Part shown: positions 1 to 5,023 of the stretch, piece after piece
How the letters are laid out: every line of letters starts with the position of its first letter
Position numbering within the stretch: the first letter of the stretch is position 1
DNA from: Haloarcula sp.
GTDB taxonomy: Archaea; Halobacteriota; Halobacteria; Halobacteriales; Haloarculaceae
NCBI GenBank assembly: GCA_028275075.1
Contig: JAQCNK010000050.1
Coordinates: forward strand, 1-5,023
Reading direction: 5' to 3'
Length of the DNA stretch: 5,023 nucleotides
Made by a program: the position numbers and the translations under genes
The notes under the pieces: model-generated
Database searches by the model: none
What the model saw: only the letters and a program-made list of their open reading frames with translations
What the model was told of the DNA's origin: nothing

Positions 1-932
1 ACATCCGACTCCGGAATCGGGACAACCTGACGGACCTCGTCGACGACCCATCCGATGGCGCCCTGGTCCTCGAACTGCTCGGGATCGAAGACGATGATGA
101 GGTTCTGCTGGCCTTCGCTCTCGATGTCCATCATCGCCTTCGGTTCGAGGATCGTCGTTATCTGGCCGCGAAGATCGACGACGCCGTCGACGAAATCCGG
201 CGTGTTGGGCACGCGGGTCACCGAACTGCGCTTGACGATCTCCTCGACGTACTCAATGTCCAGACAGTAGTATTCGTCCCCCAGTGAGAACTCCAGGACG
301 CGGACGACTTCTTCGGACGACGTGGACTGGCCCTTCATCGCAGCCCGGGCTCCGCCCTCAGTGGACTCGACAGATGAGGTGGCCATCGCCTCCTCCAGAA
401 GCTGTTGGTCCGGGAGTTCAACGCCTTCGATGTCCCCCGGGACCGTCTCTGCCCCCGTGGCGCCCGACGGAACCGACGGCATATCATCCGCCGAACCACC
501 TGTTGCGTTGTCGGCGCTTGCGGCAGCGTCATCAGCGGGGTCCGCGTCGGTACCCATAACGCTTGATGCGGACTGAGCAGCTCGTTGGGCGGCCGACTGG
601 GCCTCGCTCGTCGTCTCCACTGACGAGCTACCGCCCGCCTGTGACTCGGCTGCTTCCGCGGCCTGCGAAGCCGCCATCGCTGTCTCAGAAGGGGTGTCGA
701 ACTCCGACTCTGTCGATGATTCCGTCTCGTCGGTAGTCATCGACGAGACATCGGTTTCGTCTGTCGACCCCGTCGCGCCTGCCTCTGTCGACTCGCCAGC
801 GTTGCCGGACGATGACGACTTGTCGCTTTTCTCCGCCGTGGTATCTGCGTCATCTGACTGGGTATCGGTACCTCTACTGCCTTCGCGCATATTGCGGATG
901 CGCTCTGCTCGGTCCATGCGGTCGTCGCTCAT
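1..932 (-). CDS. CheW-domain protein with long disordered N-terminal extension (3' end off window)
   Basis: The 310 visible residues fall into three parts. Residues 1-20 form a charged, Arg-rich probable helix (RAERIRNMREG). Residues about 21-205 are low-complexity Ser/Ala/Thr/Asp/Glu, broken by one conserved-looking patch at 167-183 (DIEGVELPDQQLLEEAM). From about residue 209 a CheW fold begins: VLEFSLGDEYYCLDI, then RVPNTPDFVDGVVDLRGQI, then GWVVDEVRQVVPIP. R255 in DLRG matches the conserved Arg of the CheW NLRG motif used in receptor/CheA coupling. About 40 residues of a usual 140-residue CheW domain lie beyond the left edge. CheW proteins are cytoplasmic adaptors joining chemoreceptors to the kinase CheA; ordinary CheW lacks such an extension. 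The start is supported by the ATGA overlap with the upstream ParA gene and an AAGGT element six bases before it. Architecture and partner suggest a ParP-like array-localising protein (inference). A gene further left, not visible here, could extend the operon. Confidence 0.88.
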   Translation of the reverse strand, partial: MSDDRMDRAERIRNMREGSRGTDTQSDDADTTAEKSDKSSSSGNAGESTEAGATGSTDETDVSSMTTDETESSTESEFDTPSETAMAASQAAEAAESQAGGSSSVETTSEAQSAAQRAAQSASSVMGTDADPADDAAASADNATGGSADDMPSVPSGATGAETVPGDIEGVELPDQQLLEEAMATSSVESTEGGARAAMKGQSTSSEEVVRVLEFSLGDEYYCLDIEYVEEIVKRSSVTRVPNTPDFVDGVVDLRGQITTILEPKAMMDIESEGQQNLIIVFDPEQFEDQGAIGWVVDEVRQVVPIPESD

Positions 933-1822
933 GCTGTTACCTTGTTGTAGCCGAACTTCTCGTCGAACTCTGCCGCGATATCGTTGAACACGTCGGCCAT
1001 GTCACACTGTTCCTCGGTCCCAAAGATCGACTTCCCCTCGGAGTAGGCCCGCTGCAGTGCCACGCGTTTTCGGACCTGCCAGATCGGACTGTTCGGGAAC
1101 GCAGCCCCGAACCACTCTAGCATCATCTCGGCCTCTGAGGTCGTCTCGATACGGTTGGCGACGACGCCCAGCATCTCTACCTGGATACCGGTCTGCTGTT
1201 CCAGCGCGACCATCTGGTCCATCAGCAGTTCGATTGCTCGCTCAGAGGTGGCCTCCGCAAGCGCCGGCACAAGGACGTGCTGGGCCGCGAACACACCTGT
1301 GTCGGTCAGGTTGCCGTAAAAGGGCGGGGAGTCGATAATGATGTAGTCGTACCCCGACACCGTATCCAGCGCCCGATCCAACGTGTCGAGTGCGTGGCTC
1401 CCGGTGACCATCTCCGGTGAGACGTTGATCGCGAACTGTGAAAGGATTGCCGGGTCGATATCAAGCCCACGGGTGTTGATGCGGGCAATAAGATCGGCGA
1501 TGGTCAGTTCGTGTTCCGCCTGCAACATGTCGATGTTGGACGGCACGACATCCATCTCTTCGTGTTCAACCACGATGTCCGAGAGCACCTCGGGGTTACC
1601 TGTGAGCGCGTCAAACAGCGATGGGGGCTGGGCATCATACGCGTCGGCGATCCCCAACCCTTCAGTCGCGTTCCCCTGTGGATCCAGGTCCACGAAGAGG
1701 ACGTTCCGGCCCCTATCGCTCAACGCCCCGGCCACGTTGATAGCTACAGTCGTCTTGCCGGTTCCGCCCTTCGCGTTGGTCACGCAGATACGGGCAGATC
1801 CGGTCGTTGAACCCCGGCTCAT
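929..1822 (-). CDS. ParA/Soj-family deviant Walker ATPase
   Basis: This is a 297-residue cytoplasmic ATPase of the ParA/MinD superfamily. The deviant Walker A motif KGGTGKTT lies at residues 18-25, with signature Lys18 and catalytic-loop Lys23. The A' motif VDLDPQGNAT is at 44-53 and Walker B YDYIIIDSPP at 158-167. An NRIE segment late in the chain fits the base-recognition strand. Length matches Soj-type ParA without an N-terminal DNA-binding HTH. The C-terminus (DEKFGYNKVTA) does not look like the amphipathic membrane-targeting helix of MinD. Family members form ATP-bound dimers that position plasmids, chromosomes, chemoreceptor clusters or other cargo. No ParB or centromere-like iterons are visible. 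The downstream partner, overlapping by four bases, is a CheW-domain protein, so cargo is more likely a chemosensory array than a replicon (inference). The ATG at 1822 is about 38 bases from a TATA box, which supports this start and a leader of roughly 10-15 nt. Confidence 0.93.
   Translation of the reverse strand: MSRGSTTGSARICVTNAKGGTGKTTVAINVAGALSDRGRNVLFVDLDPQGNATEGLGIADAYDAQPPSLFDALTGNPEVLSDIVVEHEEMDVVPSNIDMLQAEHELTIADLIARINTRGLDIDPAILSQFAINVSPEMVTGSHALDTLDRALDTVSGYDYIIIDSPPFYGNLTDTGVFAAQHVLVPALAEATSERAIELLMDQMVALEQQTGIQVEMLGVVANRIETTSEAEMMLEWFGAAFPNSPIWQVRKRVALQRAYSEGKSIFGTEEQCDMADVFNDIAAEFDEKFGYNKVTA
939..943 (-). promoter_or_regulatory. Shine-Dalgarno-like element for the CheW-domain gene
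   Basis: On the minus strand AAGGT lies inside the last codons of the ParA gene, six bases before the ATG at 932. With the ATGA stop/start overlap at 929-932 it argues for translational coupling of the ParA and CheW-domain genes and decides the start of the latter. The match is short, so it may be chance. Confidence 0.4.
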
Positions 1823-1855
1823 CGTGGAACTATCACAAACTCAGAGGGCGGTCGG

Positions 1856-1866
1856 TATAAAAATAT
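1856..1866 (-). promoter_or_regulatory. TATA box of the ParA-CheW operon
   Basis: The AT-only run ATATTTTTATA (minus strand) stands out in GC-rich surroundings and matches an archaeal TATA/TFB-type box. Placing the start site about 25 bases downstream puts it near 1833-1836, giving a leader of about 10-15 nt before the ATG at 1822, with no clear Shine-Dalgarno. No convincing BRE is seen beside it. Confidence 0.6.
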
Positions 1867-1931
1867 GCCCCCGATTATCAACTGCGTAACTGACTCAACA
1901 CAGTCGATTCTCCCGCTAGCGCCCTTGAAAC

Positions 1932-1957
1932 ACCGTCAGACGGTAGTCAGACTGACT
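1932..1957. promoter_or_regulatory. Two abutting 13-base palindromes, probable operator
   Basis: ACCGTCAGACGGT (1932-1944) and AGTCAGACTGACT (1945-1957) are each perfect odd palindromes with a central A and six paired bases per arm, and they touch with no gap. They share the heptamer GTCAGAC at 1935 and 1946, 11 bases apart (about one helical turn). The pair ends six bases before the TATA-like TTTAAG of the ArlD/E-type gene, where an activator or a repressor blocking TFB/TBP could bind. A further CTGACT half-site lies at 1890-1895, towards the ParA promoter, so both directions could be controlled. No regulator gene is in the window. Confidence 0.5.
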
Positions 1958-1963
1958 GCAAGA

Positions 1964-1969
1964 TTTAAG
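1964..1969 (+). promoter_or_regulatory. TATA box of the ArlD/E-type gene
   Basis: TTTAAG is centred about 28 bases before the ATG at 1995. This is the spacing expected when transcription starts at or within a few bases of the start codon, so the mRNA is probably leaderless. No Shine-Dalgarno is seen between 1970 and 1994, which fits. Confidence 0.5.
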
Positions 1970-1994
1970 TTTGCGTGGTTGAAATACATAGGAC

Positions 1995-2492
1995 ATGACT
2001 ATTAATCCACGCGATTATGACTTAGACGAGTTGCGGAAGATGGCTCGCCAGCGCGGCGACCGCAACGGCGGGCTGGCCGACGACGAGGACATTCCGGACC
2101 CCGCGAACCTGGAGATGGGTCTGGAAGATGCCGACGAGGAGGGTATGGCCGGAAGCTCGTTTCGCTCGGGGCTGTATCGCGAGTTGCTCCCGTTCCTCTC
2201 AGGCGAGAGCCACGAGAAGCCCTATCTGGGCGCGTTGCCGGAGACGTACGCTGCCGAGTTCGTCGTCTTCGAGTGGTTGGAGTTCCTGCTGATGCACTCG
2301 GGATACAAAGGCGCCGACGAAGCCCTGGCGTACTACGAGTCGATCGATTGGATCACTGAGGCGGTCCAAGCGGACCTCTCGGATTACCTGCTTGGCATCG
2401 ACGAAACGGCCACAAACGATGGGAACAATCTCAGTGTGGACGACCATATGTTGAGTCTGGTGTACATCGCGAAACTCACGTCGATGGAGTGA
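1995..2492 (+). CDS. ArlD/ArlE (FlaD/E)-type domain protein
   Basis: This is a 165-residue acidic protein. The N-terminal 1-20 (INPRDYDLDELRKMA) is a likely short helix resembling N-termini of haloarchaeal FlaD/E proteins. Residues 25-60 are an acidic linker. Residues 75-135 carry the domain that identifies the family: KPYLGALPETYAAE, then VVFEWLEFLLMHSGYKGADEAL, then YYESIDWITEAV...DYLLGI. In the archaellum, ArlC/D/E (FlaC/D/E) form a cytoplasmic ring or scaffold under the motor and, in euryarchaea, connect it to chemotaxis signalling through CheF. Here no other arl gene is adjacent; the neighbours are a divergent ParA-CheW operon and an actin homologue 81 bases downstream. It may be a stand-alone paralogue working as an adaptor between the polarity proteins and the archaellum base (inference). 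No membrane segment or signal peptide is seen. Family call is by motif; the exact subfamily (D or E) is not resolved. Confidence 0.82.
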   Translation: MTINPRDYDLDELRKMARQRGDRNGGLADDEDIPDPANLEMGLEDADEEGMAGSSFRSGLYRELLPFLSGESHEKPYLGALPETYAAEFVVFEWLEFLLMHSGYKGADEALAYYESIDWITEAVQADLSDYLLGIDETATNDGNNLSVDDHMLSLVYIAKLTSME

Positions 2493-2507
2493 TGCTTTCG
2501 CGGTCAG

Positions 2508-2525
2508 ATCAGTATTGTCTCTGAT
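2508..2525. promoter_or_regulatory. Short inverted repeat between the ArlD/E-type and actin-like genes
   Basis: ATCAG and CTGAT arms flank an eight-base spacer, ending 13 bases before the TATA box of the actin-like gene. GTCAGA at 2503-2508 recalls the GTCAGAC core of the palindromes at 1932-1957. It could be an operator or a weak stem-loop after the preceding gene; the arms are short enough to be chance. Confidence 0.2.
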
Positions 2526-2538
2526 TCTTGATGTGAGG

Positions 2539-2545
2539 TTATATA
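2539..2545 (+). promoter_or_regulatory. TATA box of the actin-like gene
   Basis: TTATATA is centred about 32 bases before the ATG at 2574, predicting a start site near 2567-2570 and a leader of a few bases at most. It means the actin homologue can be transcribed independently of the gene upstream. Confidence 0.6.
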
Positions 2546-2573
2546 CCGGGGCGGTGAGAACTGGGTATCGTAT

Positions 2574-3674
2574 ATGAGTGACGACGATGCGGCGGAGGCC
2601 ACAACAGAGGAGTCAACATCCGACTCCGACGACACAAGTAACAGCGAGGGGGCAGTTCCGGTCGGCGTGAAACTCGGCAGCACCCGGACTGTCATCGGCA
2701 TGCCCGACCAAGAAGGCACCGGGAACGAAATAATCAAGACGCTGACCTGTATGGCGACCTACGAGGACGCCCTGACCGGGGAGGAAAAGGTGCTCTACGG
2801 GGAGGAAGCCGCCCGCGAGTACCCCGAACGCGTCGAGTATATGCTCCGTTCCGGGCTCCCCGAGGACAAAGACCGAGCGGAGATGACCAAGACGTTTTTC
2901 GAAGCGCTCATCGACGAGAACAATATCCCCACTGACAGCGGTGTCGTCTATGCGATTCCGACCATCGACAACCCCGCCGGACTGGAGAATCTGAAATCCG
3001 TTATCGAGGATTCGGGCATCGGGCTCGAACTCATGGAGAGCTATCCGGAGTCGCTGTGTGGCTCTATCCCCGCCTTCGGCGACGACCTCGAAGCCATCGA
3101 CGAGATATTCGTCTCGGTCAACATGGGATCGACGAACCTCGAAGCCTCCGCGTACCGCCGTGGCGAGCAGCTCGCGCCGTTTACCACTGGTGCAGTCACC
3201 GGCAACGAAGTCGACCGCATGATAGCCAACTACGTCGAGGAGGAGACACAGGGCCGGGTTAACATAGACACGCAGACCGCCCGCGAATACAAGGAAGAGC
3301 ATGCGGATTTCCTCGACTTCGAGCCCTTCACTGATATCATCCAGCAGCCAGGGGGCGGCACCCACGAGTTCACTATCGAGCGGTCGGTGATGGACGCCGT
3401 AAACGAGTATCTCGACGACGCCGTCGACGAACTCGCCAACACCTTCCTCCCGGAACTGGCCAACGACTACATGAAAGTGTACCAACTGGCGCTCGACCGA
3501 CCAATCGTCATCACCGGCGGGATGGCCTGCATTCCGGGCATCCTCGACGAATTCGAGCAACGCCTCAGCGAAGAACTGAACCGCGATATCGAAGCGACGG
3601 CGGCCTCTCAGCCGGACGTGGCACCCACCATCGGCGCCCAGCGCATCGCCGCCAGACTCGTTGATACCAACTAG
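2574..3674 (+). CDS. Actin/MreB-superfamily protein, salactin/volactin-like
   Basis: This 366-residue protein has an acidic, disordered N-terminal tail (1-26) followed by an actin-fold ATPase. Motifs appear in the family order: phosphate-1 VGVKLGSTRTVIG (30-42); a connect-1-like ESLCGSIPAFG (159-169); phosphate-2 VSVNMGSTNLEASA (180-193); adenosine motif IVITGGMACIPGILDEF (311-327); connect-2-like PTIGAQRIAARL (351-362). The length is close to MreB (about 340) plus the tail. Such proteins bind ATP and polymerise into cytoplasmic filaments. In haloarchaea the characterised examples are salactin (dynamically unstable, growing from cell poles in Halobacterium salinarum) and volactin (cell shape in Haloferax volcanii); this protein looks like one of that group, though I cannot say which. 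Phosphate-2 has Asn183 where MreB and most relatives have Asp (DIGGGT-type), which may affect metal binding or hydrolysis. The start is supported by the TATA box 32 bases upstream. ParM/Alp7-type plasmid-segregating actin is an alternative, but no adaptor/centromere partner is seen. Confidence 0.85.
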   Translation: MSDDDAAEATTEESTSDSDDTSNSEGAVPVGVKLGSTRTVIGMPDQEGTGNEIIKTLTCMATYEDALTGEEKVLYGEEAAREYPERVEYMLRSGLPEDKDRAEMTKTFFEALIDENNIPTDSGVVYAIPTIDNPAGLENLKSVIEDSGIGLELMESYPESLCGSIPAFGDDLEAIDEIFVSVNMGSTNLEASAYRRGEQLAPFTTGAVTGNEVDRMIANYVEEETQGRVNIDTQTAREYKEEHADFLDFEPFTDIIQQPGGGTHEFTIERSVMDAVNEYLDDAVDELANTFLPELANDYMKVYQLALDRPIVITGGMACIPGILDEFEQRLSEELNRDIEATAASQPDVAPTIGAQRIAARLVDTN

Positions 3675-3696
3675 GGTTGCACGCGGTCGAACCAGT

Positions 3697-3716
3697 CGAC
3701 GGTACTGACCCCGTCG
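3697..3716 (+). terminator. Possible stem-loop after the actin-like gene
   Basis: CGACGG and CCGTCG form a six-pair stem with an eight-base loop, 22 bases after the stop codon at 3672-3674. There is no T-rich tract after it, which archaeal terminators usually need, so this is weak. Confidence 0.2.
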
Positions 3717-3767
3717 CTTCGGCCGTCTCGGTCACCGTCGCCACGCGCCAGTGTCGATAGGGAATAG

Positions 3768-3834
3768 ACGGGTCGACAGAACGATTGATAGCATTCGGCT
3801 TGCCAGACCCCTATCAGGGCTTCTGTCGACCCGT
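3768..3834. repeat. 67-base interrupted inverted repeat (14-base perfect arms)
   Basis: The arms ACGGGTCGACAGAA (3768-3781) and TTCTGTCGACCCGT (3821-3834) are exact reverse complements. Inside, TGATAG (3786-3791) and CTATCA (3811-3816) also pair and share the same centre of symmetry, at 3801. The whole can fold as a 14-pair stem, a four-by-four internal loop, a six-pair stem and a 19-base loop. A competing pairing exists between GATAGGG at 3756-3762 and CCCTATC at 3809-3815. I see no flanking target-site duplication and no transposase, so a tiny mobile element is not shown. A bidirectional terminator or RNA-processing hairpin, a binding site, or a small MITE-like insertion are all possible. 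Confidence 0.75.
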
Positions 3835-4027
3835 ATACGCGAGACGGTCACTCCCCGTCGAGCTCTCTATTACCGAGCCACTGTCTCTTGTGCCCGCCAT
3901 ACTGCTCGCAACTTGCCTCTGATAGCCCCGACTGCCGGCTGTCACATCACGGAAGAAATGCCATCCCGGGGTGACAACTATCTGTGCCAAATTACAGTAT
4001 GAACGCCAGTACCGACCCCGGAGTGAC

Positions 4028-4052
4028 GACGGACAGCCAATGACTGCCCGTC
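4028..4052. terminator. Imperfect hairpin downstream of the FtsZ-like gene
   Basis: GACGG/CCGTC arms, one A-C mismatch, CAG/CTG and a seven-base loop lie 51 bases past the stop of the leftward FtsZ-like gene. It could serve as a 3'-end structure for that transcript. No strong T tract follows on the minus strand, so the terminator role is uncertain. Confidence 0.22.
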
Positions 4053-4102
4053 CTGCTATCGTGTCAGGTATGCATTGAGTCGTAAATCGCTACGAACCTG
4101 TG

Positions 4103-5008
4103 CTACAGCGTCGTACTCGTACCGCTGTAGCCGCAGTCGTCACACGCAGCGGTCTCCCGCTCGCCGAGCGTATACACCGCGATGTGGCCACCACACCGCG
4201 GGCAGTTCTCGCCCCCGGCTGGCACCCGTGCGTCGGTCAGCACCCGGTCAAACGACGGCGTGGTATTGCTGCTCGCAATGACTTGTGCGTGGACCGCCGA
4301 GACGGACGCCTCGACTGCGACACCCCAGATGAGGTCGGCGTCATCGGGCACGACCGCCTGGATACTATCGACGGCCTCAACGGCCGACGCGAGTGTGAGG
4401 TCCGGCCCCCCAACGAGGTTGACGAGGATGGCCGCGAGGTCGTCGACATCGGAGTAGGGCGCCGAAAGCGCCGCCTCGACGGCCTGCACAGCGTCCGTGG
4501 CCACGTCCCCACTGTCGGTGGCGGTGCCGGTCGTTACCGCGGCGGCCTCGCCGCTGTCGAGCACTGTCCGAACGTCGGCCGGGTCGAGATTAATCACGCC
4601 GGGACGAGCGACGAGTTCATGGAGTGTGGTGACCACCGACCGGATACCTCGACGGTGGTATCCCGGCGGGATAACGACCGTCGCGTCGACTGCCGAGCGG
4701 AGGCGCTCGATTTCGCGCGCCGTCACGGGGTCGAGTCGCTCCGCGGTCGCGGGCGCAGCGACGATGGCGATGGTGAGCCCCTCTCGCTCGGTTAATCTAT
4801 CGAGCCACTCTCTGGGCGGCACTGCCCCGTTCTCGAAATCGGTCGCGAATAGGGTGATAGCGGAGCGTTTATCTAGCGACGCAGGTGGCTCAGAGAGCGC
4901 CTTGATTCCGGGAGCCAGTCCGAGCGACTCAACCGCCGTCGCGACGCCAGCGTGGCCGATGACGACCGAGTGATGCTGGTCCAGCCCGGCAGCAAGTTCT
5001 CCCGTCAT
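4103..5008 (-). CDS. Non-canonical FtsZ-superfamily protein with C-terminal zinc ribbon
   Basis: This 301-residue protein matches the second half of FtsZ. LTIAIVAAPA and VDATVVIPPG (about 78-116) fit core strands. The T7 loop PGVINLDPADVRTVL (136-150) keeps both aspartates (D142, D145) of the NxDxAD motif. ILVNLVGGPDLTLASAVEAV (194-213), then ADLIWGVAVE and AQVIA, match the FtsZ C-terminal domain. In contrast, the T4 tubulin signature GGGTGTG is absent: where it should fall (about 52-65) the chain reads TLFATDFENGAVPP. The N-terminal nucleotide-binding half is also short. The end carries CPRCGG...CDDCGYSG (C269, C272, C289, C292), a zinc-ribbon-like module not found in ordinary FtsZ or CetZ. 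It therefore probably cannot bind GTP in the normal way but could contact an FtsZ/CetZ subunit through its T7 face (inference). The frame stays open from 5009 to 5023, so the true start may lie beyond the window; ATG 5008 is the only visible start near the edge. Confidence 0.8.
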   Translation of the reverse strand: MTGELAAGLDQHHSVVIGHAGVATAVESLGLAPGIKALSEPPASLDKRSAITLFATDFENGAVPPREWLDRLTEREGLTIAIVAAPATAERLDPVTAREIERLRSAVDATVVIPPGYHRRGIRSVVTTLHELVARPGVINLDPADVRTVLDSGEAAAVTTGTATDSGDVATDAVQAVEAALSAPYSDVDDLAAILVNLVGGPDLTLASAVEAVDSIQAVVPDDADLIWGVAVEASVSAVHAQVIASSNTTPSFDRVLTDARVPAGGENCPRCGGHIAVYTLGERETAACDDCGYSGTSTTL

Positions 5009-5023
5009 ATCAGGCTGTAGTGT

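Larger units (their letters stand above)
3675..4102. other. 428-base convergent intergenic region without a supported gene
   Basis: It separates the 3' ends of the actin-like gene (+) and the FtsZ-like gene (-), so it should hold the terminators of both. Visible content: a small stem-loop (3697-3716), a 67-base interrupted inverted repeat (3768-3834) and an imperfect hairpin (4028-4052). The one 83-codon frame across it (3751-4002) encodes an Arg-rich, non-acidic product unlike halophilic proteins and runs through the inverted repeat. A 14-codon frame starting at 4000 has no supporting signal. I see no tRNA, rRNA or CRISPR unit. Confidence 0.7.

Noticed and set aside
1..2627. 12-base match ACATCCGACTCC at 1-12 and 2616-2627
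   Set aside because: Both copies encode parts of Ser/Asp-rich segments in different contexts; length is compatible with chance and no other repeat structure supports it.
2613..3560. 315-codon open frame on the minus strand opposite the actin-like gene
   Set aside because: It is a shadow of the real gene produced by GC-rich codon bias; it has no recognisable domain and no promoter, while the plus-strand frame has all actin motifs.
1..3674. Reading the ParA and actin genes as a plasmid partition cassette
   Set aside because: No ParB/ParR partner, iterons or replication gene are visible, and the direct partners are CheW and ArlD/E-type proteins. It stays possible that the locus is on a plasmid.
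760..3832. 11-base match TCTGTCGACCC at 760-770 and 3822-3832
   Set aside because: A match of this length is expected by chance in a GC-rich 5 kb window, and the first copy lies in a low-complexity Ser/Asp-coding stretch.
3751..4002. 83-codon plus-strand frame in the convergent spacer
   Set aside because: Basic composition unlike the halophilic proteins here, no TATA box at fitting distance, and it runs through the inverted repeat.
4000..4044. 14-codon frame starting ATGAACGCC
   Set aside because: Too short and without homology, conservation data or a clear promoter; it overlaps the hairpin at 4028-4052.
4100..4795. 231-codon plus-strand frame opposite the FtsZ-like gene
   Set aside because: Arg-rich, non-acidic translation with no domain; the minus frame carries the FtsZ and zinc-ribbon motifs.

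Overview
The window looks like haloarchaeal DNA (class Halobacteria). It is GC-rich, its five predicted proteins are strongly acidic with Asp/Glu/Ser/Thr-rich tails, AT-rich archaeal TATA-type boxes sit about 28-38 bases upstream of starts, and several genes seem to make leaderless or very short-leader transcripts. I cannot tell chromosome from megaplasmid, nor name a genus.

Layout. On the minus strand, a two-gene operon (1822 down to 1) encodes a ParA-type deviant Walker ATPase and then a CheW-domain protein with a long low-complexity N-terminal extension. The two genes overlap by ATGA, and the CheW gene runs off the left edge. A 172-base divergent intergenic region (1823-1994) holds a TATA box for each direction and two abutting perfect 13-base palindromes just upstream of the rightward box. 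On the plus strand come a 165-residue protein with an archaellum ArlD/ArlE (FlaD/E)-type domain (1995-2492) and then, behind its own promoter, a 366-residue actin/MreB-fold protein resembling the haloarchaeal salactin/volactin group (2574-3674). A 428-base convergent intergenic region (3675-4102) has no gene but contains a 67-base interrupted inverted repeat. On the right, on the minus strand, lies an FtsZ-superfamily protein (4103-5008, frame open to the window edge). It keeps the T7 loop and the FtsZ C-terminal domain, lacks the GTP-binding glycine loop, and ends in a CxxC...CxxC zinc-ribbon-like module.

How the genes may work together (inference). Three cytoskeletal NTPase superfamilies (ParA/MinD, actin, tubulin/FtsZ) lie within 5 kb, next to a chemosensory adaptor domain and an archaellum-type domain. 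The ParA-CheW pair resembles bacterial systems that place chemoreceptor arrays at poles (ParC/ParP) or in the cytoplasm (PpfA/TlpT). Haloarchaeal MinD4 is known to position archaella and chemosensory arrays, and salactin filaments are known to grow from cell poles. The best single hypothesis is a cell-polarity module that places or segregates chemosensory and/or archaellum-associated structures, rather than an ordinary plasmid partition cassette. Family assignments rest on motifs read by eye; no database search was run.
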